The translations under genes and the position numbers were made by a program. 64,000 bases of DNA from Montifringilla adamsi (Eukaryota; Chordata; Aves; Passeriformes; Passeridae). The stretch lies in assembly GCA_017590115.1 (NCBI GenBank), contig JAGGNK010009114.1, positions 24,867,978-24,931,977 of the forward strand, read 5' to 3'. The notes under the pieces were generated by a model that had not been told where the DNA came from, searched no databases, and saw only the letters and a program-made list of their open reading frames with translations. The first letter of the stretch is position 1. Each line of letters starts with the position of its first letter. This document shows positions 54,299-64,000 of this stretch, piece after piece.

Positions 54299-55293
54299 CC
54301 CACATCTAAAGTATTTTCAGCCTTTCAGAGATCACACAGGAAGCTTGTGCTGCATAAGTTTGAGCTGTATGCAAAGCTGCCATCCTTTTATAGAATTTTG
54401 TCACTGCTGACATACTGTCAAATGGATGTGAAGGAGCTCAGACGCAGTCTGCAGCTCGAGTGAAATGTTAGGTGTGCAGTGAAAGATGTTTTCATGAAAA
54501 ATGTCATGTCCCCAGTCATCTAGAGTTTGGACCAGGTATCATAGGCAACTTCTGCTGCATCGTTTTACAGGTTTGATCATGGATCTTCATATTTTAGTGG
54601 TTAAGTTCGGTTGTCCACACTGCCCACAAATATTTTGTGACCATGAAAGTGCTTCCATTGATTTATTTGAGGAAAATCTTGAGATCCACACAGCTACAAT
54701 AGATTTTTTAATTAAAATTTATTTCATATGACAAAATCAGTTGGCCTATATACTGCTTTTAAAAAAGTTAGCAGTTAATTAGTGCTTCTGAAATGGTTAC
54801 TACAAATGGTTAGTTCACAGAAAAATACTGTATTGCTCTCTCACCTCCTCAAACGTGGTAGAAACCCCTCATCACGATTCATAGACATCATTCACATTTT
54901 TATTTCAAAAGTCCAGTCTTAAAATACATCCCTGAAATGCAGGGCCTCCAAAGAAATGATAGTTTAGAACCATGAGGAGCAGCTGTTGTGCTGTTCAGCT
55001 CCCTCTCCTGCTTGTCCCTGTGTGCTGCCTCTCGGCACACACTTGGAAACAAGGAGAGTCTTGGTTCTGGCTTTGTGTGGCCTTTGGCAAAACTGGATCT
55101 TTGGCCATGAAATGGATCTTGTAGAAGTTACTAAAAAATGAATAATAATAAAATGGTCACTGTGTAGCCTGAGAGTTCTGCCATCCCTTCAGCAGGGCTG
55201 TGTACCCCAGTTTATCGCTGGATTTATCTTGAGTCCCTGAAGATCTTGCTTCCCCACTGCTGCAGTAAGTGTATGACGGACTAAAGCTTCTCT

Positions 55294-56325
55294 CTACAGG
55301 AACTTTCTTGCATCTTCTTTCTTGCTGCAGTAGGAAATGACCCGCCTGCAAATCAGACCTTTCTTTGCAGCCTTGTAATATACGTCACAATCCCTTGTAG
55401 GGCTCCCCAGGCTGCAGCGCAGGCACAGAGCCCACCCCTCGTTTCCTGTCCCCATTAGGATGGCTTTGCTCTCTCCATTATCTCTGTTTCCCTCTATTAC
55501 AACCACGGGTTGTTCTGTGGGATCCTCCTTTAGGGGGACTTTGTTGCTGGACCTCTGCACAGATGGGACAGAGCTTCTTGAGGAGCTCCACTTCTCAACA
55601 GAGCTCATTTTACCTCACTGTCGGGACGAAACCCTAAATATCAGGACAGACATGATTTCCTCAGGTTGTATGGTGTTTGGTGGGATTTTTTTTTTGTGGG
55701 ACACAACCAAAAACGGACCCCTTTCTCTACCAAAGCATTACTAGAGAGCTCTTCAACCTGAGCAGCACTGTGATTGTGCCCACAGCACCACAGCCCTGCC
55801 CTGCATGGGAATCCCCACTGCTCCAGTTTGCAACGTGACATAGAAATACCAGAAAAATATGATTGTTCCTTGCTGAAAGAAAAAAAAAGCCACGTGGCAG
55901 ATGCTGATGAAGGCATTTACAAGGAAGGGGCGTTTCCAGAGCCCCAGAGGCCCAGAGCTGTGCCTGAGTCTGGTGGTTCTCTGGGTTCCCCCTGCCTGGG
56001 AGGGACCATTGGGGTGTGGGATGCTGCGGGAAGTGACGCAGGGCAGCAGCTCTGTGTGCCCCTGCTTCTCCAAGGGCTGCTTCATGGAGAAGTCTTAAAG
56101 CAGAAAATAAAGAAACAGAAGTGTTTGCCCTGTCTGACCTCTGCCAGGCTTTTTTATAGAAGCAAATTGTCCAGAATTTGCTACTTTATTAATCTAAATA
56201 ACAGTACAGTAAGTGTCCTGCCTACTAAAGCTATATTCCAAAATAGCAAAGCAGATTTGTTACAAGCTATTTATTTCAGTACTCAAAGGGTTTCATTGAA
56301 GGCAAGAAAAGGGAAGTTGTCTTGA
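55294..56325. other. GC-richer segment with overlapping ORFs on both strands
   Basis: This kilobase has more G, C and CpG than its surroundings and carries open frames on both strands. The two of most interest are a minus-strand frame at 55294-55608 (104 codons, opening MSSVEKWSSSRSSV, with an in-frame TGA three codons before the ATG) and a plus-strand frame at 55774-56325 (183 codons). I recognise neither product. Overlap on both strands and higher GC make chance the default explanation. An unannotated first exon or CpG-rich promoter is the alternative. Confidence 0.3.
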
Positions 56326-59300
56326 GGCTTAGAATCATAATTCCTTTCAGCATTTCCTTTTAAACCTCATCTTTACCTTTTGCAAAAGCTACCCTTCCCT
56401 GTTTGCTGCAATTTTCACCAAGAACCTGCTTTACTTTACTTCCATACTTTAAAATATCTTTTTTTGCTCCAATCCAGAAGAATTTTACACTAACCTCTGG
56501 CAGCAAGTTGCTCACTGGTGAGATGGTTCACTTCTGCTCTTGCAGGAAGTGGTTTTATTTTACTTTTTCCCTGCTTTTTTCACTCTGTATGAGCTGTGGG
56601 GCTAACTCAAGTGCTGTCTCTAGACATGTGACCTTGATCTTTTCCGTTCTTTTGAAATAGTTAAAACTGTTGCTCGTTGATGGCGGCTTGAGATGAGATG
56701 ACAACGTCCCTGAGGCTGCAGGTAAGGAGCCTCTGATCCATCTCAGTGTAGTTTGGGAAACCTGTTGCTGAAAAATTTTAAAATAATGATAGCTATGAGC
56801 GTTTTGTAGGCATTCAAATCAGGTTGGTTTAATTGCACAATTACTTTGTTTCTATATGCTTTTGTGAATTTGAAGGCAATGAGAAAAGTGTAGAGGATAC
56901 AGATGTGAAATGATGTTTTAAATCAGTGCTCAGAGTTTAACAAATCTGTTGCATTCTATGCAAGAGGCAACTTTACCTGATCTTGTCTCGTACCCCAAAC
57001 CACTAATTCCTTCTCCTATCCCACCTGGAACTAACTAGCTCTCCCCAAAAATGTAGGAAAAGTTTGTGGCACTGGCTGGGAAATGAGATTAGATCACTTT
57101 CCCCGGCATTTGCCCTTCCTGAGTGCAGTTTAGCACTGTTTGATTAACTGGCTCCTGTGCTGGTGACCATGAGGGATGTGATTAGTAGCCAGGGATACTG
57201 TAAAAGCCAGTGCTAAGGGTAGGTTTGTAGTTGTTTTGGTATTTCTAGAGTCTGAAGATGTTGATAGAGGGATTTCTTGCCCTACTCAATATCAAGAAGT
57301 TTGATACCACTCTATTATTTGTCAGGTAGGAAAGATCATGGGGCATAAAGGACATTTTACATAAAATATCCTGGGTTTCTCTATGGGCAGTTGATGGTGG
57401 AGCTGTTCAGTGGAGATGTCATGGCTGTGTGTTTCCTGCATGGGCTCTTTAAACCCAGGCTAAATCATCCTTCAGAGCTGGCCAGAAAAAGGTTGTATGT
57501 CCTGTCCTCACAGCTTTCCCTCAGCAAAGACACCTTTGCATTGCTGTTGGTAGGCAAACAACCTTTTGGCCTGCACAGTTTTGCAAAGAAATAGTAATTC
57601 AGGAAGATGCTCAAATAACACAATAAAGCACTTTGATTATGGGCCACATTAAGGAGAGCCAGAATTAGCAAGGCTTGTTTCGTGCTGAAGGTTTTTTATC
57701 CCAGTAACACGCAGCTAGCTGCAAACTTTGAGACTTGTGCTCCTGTTTGTAACTGATTGCCTTCTCCAAACAGGCAACTTGGGGTTTTTTTGGAAATATG
57801 GGTCAGAGTTGAAAGATATCACACGTGGCTCAGAGCTCATTTTGGAATTGTGCATACTAATTGGAGACAGATTTTAGGGTAATGTTGGAAGATCACATTT
57901 CATATTTTCTGTACTTTTTGGAGAAAAAAAAAGCTGTCCTGCCTGCATACACAAATCAGCACAGGCAGGGAAATTGTATAAAAAGAATATGTTCTCTTCC
58001 TGGGCTGTGTTTGTCATGATTTTTATGTTTCTGCTGCAGAGTCTTAGAGTAATTTAAAATGCATTTTGCAAAGAGCTGTGAGATTTGGTGAAGTCGTTTG
58101 AATTCTCAGAGTTTTATGTCTTTATTTTCTCCCTTTCTCTGCAACTTACCTCTTTGTGTCCAAAGCAAATTCATTTTAAAGCAGCATGTCTTGTTCAGTT
58201 TACCTCTCCATCCAATTATATCTGTGATCTACATTTGTTCATTTTCTTTTCCAAAGAGAGTGAACAGCAGAAGCACTCTGTATTTTAAAGCTCCTGCTAT
58301 GCTCTATTATTGAATTGCAAAAAACCAAAACAAAACAAAAAAAAAAGGGTTTTTTCACAGCACTTGTTGTAGAAACTTCTTTTTTTGCTTTGACACAAAG
58401 ACATCCTGGTTTGGAAGAGGTTCTCCATCTTCCAACCAAGCTTGAGTGCATGACTCTTAGTAGTCCCTGTCACCAGGGGCTGTATCCTGGCCTTGGGTAT
58501 GTTCCTCCCTACCTGGAGTGAAACAGGAAACAGAAAATAAAATGGTGACAGAGGCATGTTTGAATTTTCCTCCTGGTGTCAAAACTCCACAACCTCCAAC
58601 GCGGTGCTGGAGAATTCCAGCAGCTCTGGTATCGGTTTCTCTGTCTGTTTCTGGTCCCATCAATTATTTCTTTGCAGCGATGAGCTTCAGGAAGGGTTTA
58701 AGAGGCAGCATGCCATGCAGTGGGATGGATTTCCCTTTGTGACCTCCAGTGCTGCAGTGAGAATGGCTTTGGCTGTGCTGCCCAAAGTTTGGGTCTCTGC
58801 TGCTAGGCTGTGAGCTATGGTAACTGCTGTATTGGGATGTGTTTTACTCAATCACATCCAGGATAGTGGGCTGTAGGCAGAGTCTTAGGGGTTTTTTTAA
58901 TGCTCATTATGTGTAATTCTGATATTTGCTTATTTTTCTTGATATTTATTTTCTTAGATAGCTCTGTGCTGTTTCAGATCAATCAGTCTGAGTTGTTAGC
59001 CATTTAATGAGCTGTAAAGCCTGTGTGGGGCTAAAAACCATCTCTTGTTGTTGAAGAAGTCTGTCAATACTTAAGTGTGCTCCTAACTTCTAACCTGAAG
59101 CACAGCAGTTGTACAGAACATGTGCTGATCCTCTATTGGTGCTGTTTGGGCTGATCGCTTTTAAAAACAAAATAAAGCATCACCTGAGTGCAGCCTAAGT
59201 CTCTACCTTCCACTTACCACCTAAGAGTTCCATATGGGATGCATGAAACCTGTTTCTCAGTGCTACAAAGGCAGAAATTGGTGCTGATGGATCCTGTTAT

Positions 59301-62300
59301 ATGCAGATGGTTTTCCTGATTTCATTTTTTAGTAGTATAAATCTTGAAGAAAGAAGATTGGATGCAATTTTGGCCCAGATTTTCCATGGTACTTCAAGTG
59401 CCATTCAGAGCACTGCAGCAGATTTCCCCACCTGGCTACACAACCTGCACAAAACTGTCCCTTTTCCATTCTGTGGTGGTTTCCTACAGCTTTTGTCACC
59501 ATCAGACTGGTGTTATGACCTCTGAGGGTCAAGGCAGGCTGAATGCCTTGCTGCCTTCAGCATTTGGGGTCCTGGGTGAGGTGAAGAGGTTTTGGTGTTA
59601 TCTGCTCTGAAACCTTCTCTTAATGTGGGTCTGCTTCAAGCAGTGAATCTGAATTTCACTCTCACCAGCCCCTGAAGGACAGAGATGGTTTCCTTGCTGT
59701 GCTGGCTGTGAGGATCGTGCCTTCACGCCCTCAGCATGCCTCTGTCAGTCCTCCCTGCTTTGAGAAATACTATAAAAAGGTTGTTTTGGAGACTCACTAC
59801 AAAACAAGCACTGCTAGCTCCTCATTTACACTGGAACTTCCTCAATGCAGAGCTATTTTTTACCTAAAGAGTGAGTGTCACAAAGTCTTGCATCATCTTT
59901 GTCACAACTTGAAGCTCCCTGGGCTGCAAACTTCCAGGCTGGCTGAGACAGGAGCAAAAGGAAAGCACTTGGATTTTCATTAAGAAGGTTAGGAAATAAA
60001 TTTCTGGGCACAGAGAGTTTAGATGTTGCAAACTGACAATGGGGCAAATCTAGCTCATGCAAGAGCTGTCAGTGGAAGCAGCCAGGCCATGCTGGAGAAG
60101 TTTTTCAGGGCATTATTCATTCATATTGAGGTAATCTGGAATTGTTGGCATCTGGCACATGTAAAATAAATCCTGTTTGCAGAAAATAGGAACCAAAATT
60201 CATATATGCTTAAAAAATTTTGACCTTTTTCTCTTAATTTGTCTATATTTTCACTCAACTTACTTATGAGAAAGAAACGTTTTGAGAATCAAGTAGGAAA
60301 GGTAACAGAGGTTTAAATAGATATTTATATTCTCCAAATTATGTGCTAAGCTACTGTGTGTGTTGCATTAACTCAGGGAGTGCTCAGGTATTTACTGAAG
60401 CATTTCTTCAATAAAATAACTGAGTTTCATGGTGCTATGGTTGGTGGTAGGTTGTTTAAGATCCATATAACTCTTCATTGGAGATTGACAGATATTAAAC
60501 CGTTCACCTGCAGTTAAGCTGGGTATTGTGGGTTTATTTTCATGAATATTTCTTCCAAACCTTGTGCCTGATACACTAAGCAGTCACAGTCCTTGAGCAA
60601 ATGAACTTAAAGGGACTTAAGATTCCTTCTGCAATGCAACCATCAGTTTTCAGTACACCTGCAACTTGAGCTGAGGAGGAAGGCAACACAGAAGTGAATA
60701 TGGTTTAGACCTAAAGAGATGTGTGTCCAATCCGTGCTTGTTCTTTGTTTTGGATTTCTTTTTTTGCCACACCCTGAGCTAAACCTCTTCTGTATTTGGT
60801 GCCGAATCAGATACCATTTACCGAAAGTGCTCTTGGGCAGGACACAGCCCTGGCACCTGAACTTGTTTATTTGCTACTCAGGATGTTACAAATTCTCTTC
60901 CTTTCGGGGTGAGGAAGGAAATGACAGAGATATTTTGTGAAAGCATTTGAAGCCCTGGAGTTCTGTCTCTGAGAGGGTTCTGTCACCTCCATGGCTGGTG
61001 GGTCTGTCCCCAGCCTGCTGGGTGTCAGGAGCTCTCAGCTTTCTGGTGTCTCTGCTGCAGCTGGGGCTCAGAGCCAAGCTCAGACACATCACAGGAGGGC
61101 CCCATGGCCACACCATGGACACCCACAGCAAACACCAACAGAAGCCTCCTCAAAAATGCATTTCTCTCTCAAAAATGCATTTTTAGTAAATAGCTTTGCT
61201 ATGAATTAATCAATATTTTACACCTGGGAGGGTGTCACATCAGCCTTTCCATCTCTCAGAGTTCTGGCACGTGCTGCCATTTGTGTGTTGGGCTGAATAG
61301 TGCTGAGGTTTGATCCAGAGAGATTAACGTTTCCATTATCAGCAGTACATTGCATTCTTGGTTAATTTATTGGGAAAAGAAAAACATCCAACAAAGTATA
61401 GTAACAACAACTAATCAAATTCTTGTGATGATTTTTAGATTTAGAATTAACCCATTTAGCATTAATCCATCCACCATTAATCCATCTGCTCTTGGAGTGC
61501 CAAAGAAAGCAGAAACAGCCCAAGTGAAAGCATGCCAGTTCCTCCTCCTCCATCAATCCTAAACCCTGGAAAAGGCAAGGAGTGCCCCAGCCTTTAGCAG
61601 AAGCTTAGAGGAAGTGATGTCTTCAACCCATTCTTGAATTTCCTTTGGACAGTCCAGCATTAGCTCCTGCTTGAGCAGGATGCAGTCCCAGACACCTGAG
61701 GCATTCAGAATTGCTGCACAGAGTTTGAATTTGAAAACTTCCTTTCTAGCTTTCATTTTCTTCTGAAGTTTGGGTGTTTTGTAAACCCTTTCTTAGAGTG
61801 GAGGTAGCTGAAAGGAGGGAATCTCTTAAGATGTGGAGCGAAAATTGTATAGAATAAAGGAATGAAAGAAGTTAAATGAAGATATTTCTTATCAGAGTTG
61901 TACCCTGCAGCAAGATTCAGGTGTTTAGGGAACAGTGTTGATGCAGTCTAAGGACATTTTAATTCAGGTGCACAGGACTGCAGAGGTTCACTTGAGCTGA
62001 GAGCAGCTGTTTCATTCAAAAAGGGGTTTGAGGATGCTACCTCATAAACCCAGTGGAAAATGTAATAGTCATTAAGTATTTTTGCCTTGAACAGTGCTGG
62101 GGGCAGATGAATGGCTGTGACTGTCTCACTATGAGTGTTGGTGCTTGCAGGTGGTTCTGCTGTGTTCCTGGTGCCACTGGCATTGGCTTTGGCTGTGTGT
62201 AGCACATCTGGGGTGGGACACAGGTGGCTGTGGCCTCCTGGCCTGCAGAAAATGTGTACAAGGTTTCCTGGAATCACCCTGAACCACCTCAGTGACATGA

Positions 62301-62403
62301 AGTTTTCTGGTCCCTCGCTAAAGAATTTAATTTACAGCAAAATATTTAAATATAACTTACAGATCCTATGCTCAAACTACTTGCATCATCAAAGCAAACA
62401 TGT

Positions 62404-62468
62404 CAGGGGAGTTGGAAATAGATGATCTTTAAGGTCCTTTGCAGCCCAAACCATTACAGGAGTCTATG
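62404..62468 (+). repeat. CR1 LINE 3'-end stub
   Basis: Reads ggggagttggaaatagatga, tctttaaggtcctttgcagc and ccaaaccattacaggagtct, the last 65 bases or so of a CR1 element. Confidence 0.7.
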
Positions 62469-62533
62469 AAATTGACTTTTTTGGCAGCACAGCACCCTTG
62501 GTATTTCCCTGTGCAGACATCTCAGCTGCACGG

Positions 62534-62607
62534 TGTGATATCAGATGTTATCACCCAGAACAAGGGCATTTGTGATATCAGATATTATCACCCAGAACAA
62601 GGGCCTT
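62534..62607. repeat. Tandem duplication, 2 x 37 bases
   Basis: Two adjacent copies, 62534-62570 and 62571-62607, starting tgtgatatcagatgttatca and tgtgatatcagatattatca and sharing cccagaacaagggc. Each copy contains the imperfect palindrome gtgata-N8-tatcac, so TTATCA (a GATA-type motif on the minus strand) occurs twice. Confidence 0.9.
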
Positions 62608-63129
62608 TGTCTCCTCCTTGCCACCTGCTGGGGCAGACACTCCTGCTGCAGGAGAAAGCAAACTGGGGGCCCCATGAAATGCAGAAGAGGGGCTTGCTCA
62701 AAGCAAACCACAAAGAATTTCCCCTCCTGGCTCCTGCCACAGCTCAAAAGTTTTCTCCTGGAGCCCTCGGTGCCGTCTCTGCTGCATTTCACAGCAGCGT
62801 CTCTTGGAAGTGCAGCACCAGGAGCTCTGCAGAGGAAAGTGGGGATGGAGTGTGGGAACAGATTAAAAGTGTCTGGAGGATTTTTTTTCCTCCCTCAGAT
62901 GGGAAGTGGGAGCAGTGAGAAGAAGCAAGGGAACAGCTGCAGGATCACAGCACAAAAACTGCTGCAGATATAGCTGATGGGAGATGGGGAGAGGGTGGGA
63001 GGGACTGTTTCATGTGCACAGCACAGGAAGTCAAACATCATCCGGAGGAGTGGGAGGGAGGGTATCTCTCTGCCTGGGTAAAGGACAAGTCTCCTCTCTG
63101 TAGAACTACTGAGGCAGGCAGGGTCAGCC

Positions 63130-63160
<31 letters not shown>

Positions 63161-63172
63161 TTTTTTTTTTTT
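63130..63172. repeat. A29-GG-T12 homopolymer block
   Basis: Twenty-nine A, then GG, then twelve T. The A and T runs could pair, and such a block is prone to length error. Confidence 0.9.
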
Positions 63173-63738
63173 CCAAATTCAGAATTAGACAGCTTTAAAC
63201 TAAAAAGTTACCATGAAACAAGCATCAGGTGCAGGTGTGAAATGAGTTTAGACTGGTCAGTCTTGAGGTGTTTGCAAAGCCATGGCTCTACTCTGTACTT
63301 TTCTGCAGTAAATAAAACTTCAGAATAAAGGATGGAGGTAGAAGGAAATTTTTTTCTCCTTATGAGTAGGACAGGTCAGGAATAACCAAGCATTCTCCTC
63401 TAGCACTTATTAGGTCATATTTAGTGTTAAACCAATTAAATGCATGAATTATAAATTGTTACTGAATTTTATGCTGCTGTAAATTACTTAATGGCATTGG
63501 TCTAATGTCCAAACCATTCTAGCCCTGCTGTTCAGGGCCATAGGAAGCATTGGAAGTGCTGTGCATGGGATGACACTCACAGATTGGTTTTTAATACTGC
63601 ATCTGTAGAACCAATATTCTCCATCAGAAGGGTTGTAGTCTAGCTTGCACAGCACAGAAAATAGAGGCAGGTGTCGTGGATCAGAAGCAATCCAGAAAGA
63701 AATGAAAGGTGCTGCCAGCAGGAAGACCTAGAAGTAGC

Positions 63739-63742
63739 TTTT

Positions 63743-63775
<33 letters not shown>

Positions 63776-63778
63776 TTC
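63739..63778. repeat. T-rich homopolymer block
   Basis: About forty bases of T interrupted by two single C. Confidence 0.9.
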
Positions 63779-64000
63779 CTCAGGCATGTTCTTTTACATA
63801 TTCAACTGAATTTCTACTATGGACAACTGTTCCCAGAACATATGCAGGCCAAACTGTACACAAAGGATACTTTTAGCTTCAAATTCCACTGGAAGCTGAG
63901 ATAGTGAATTGACATGAGAATGGTGAAAATAGACTCCATTATGCTATCCCATATGATAAATTGGGACAGAAGAACTTTTGAAACAACTGTTACCTTTGCT

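Larger units (their letters stand above)
42956..55293. other. Intergenic region downstream of KYNU
   Basis: 12 kb with no recognisable exon. It contains CR1 copies at 43652, 46315, 48456 and 53388, a T23 run at 47405-47427, a purine/pyrimidine-alternating patch near 49276-49320 and a T29 run at 54270-54298. ARHGAP15, the next gene in mammals, is not recognisable here. Confidence 0.7.
56326..64000. other. Intergenic region to window end
   Basis: No recognisable exon or RNA gene. It contains a 2 x 37-base tandem duplication at 62534-62607, a CR1 stub at 62404-62468, an A29-GG-T12 block at 63130-63172 and a T-rich block at 63739-63778. Confidence 0.65.

Noticed and set aside
55774..56325. 183-codon plus-strand frame as a confident gene
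   Set aside because: Longest frame in the window, but with no recognisable domain, no clear splice or promoter context, and ORFs on the opposite strand. Several chance frames of 145-162 codons occur here, so this length is only slightly beyond the background.
62439..62918. 159-codon plus-strand frame
   Set aside because: It starts in a CR1 stub and runs through a tandem duplication; the open frame is a by-product of these.

Overview
This is a 64 kb stretch of vertebrate nuclear DNA, almost certainly from a bird. It is AT-rich and gene-sparse. It has GT-AG introns and many decayed 3' ends of CR1 LINEs, the dominant retroposon of bird genomes. I recognise one protein-coding gene: KYNU (kynureninase) on the + strand. 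The bird order cannot be fixed from what I can see.

Layout. Positions 1-42595 hold the 3' four-fifths of KYNU as eleven coding exons: 1840-1922, 7512-7573, 8909-8980, 10463-10537, 11864-12010, 18263-18361, 19091-19164, 35747-35799, 37243-37328, 41017-41247 and 42443-42595. They join without a frameshift or internal stop into 377 codons plus a stop. By count these correspond to human residues 98-465 with no internal indel, plus a tail about nine residues longer. The exons for roughly the first 97 residues lie upstream of the window. Every cofactor or substrate residue I could place is conserved, including the pyridoxal-phosphate lysine, so the gene looks intact. The longest intron (19165-35746) is 16.6 kb. 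A 3' UTR of about 360 bases follows the stop.

Positions 42956-64000 look intergenic. I find CR1 remnants, homopolymer runs, two small tandem duplications nearby and one more GC-rich segment with overlapping ORFs on both strands (55294-56325). In mammals ARHGAP15 follows KYNU on the same strand, but I recognise none of its coding exons here.

Kynureninase acts in cytosolic tryptophan catabolism: it cleaves kynurenine to anthranilate and 3-hydroxykynurenine to 3-hydroxyanthranilate, the route to quinolinate and NAD. No operon, prokaryotic system, CRISPR array, tRNA or rRNA is present, and I see no candidate for a wholly new system. The observations most worth checking are a possible intronic polyadenylation site placed just after a donor that itself supplies a stop codon, a 4-base tandem splice donor, a near-perfect 16-bp hairpin, and a possible ancient MIR-like SINE.
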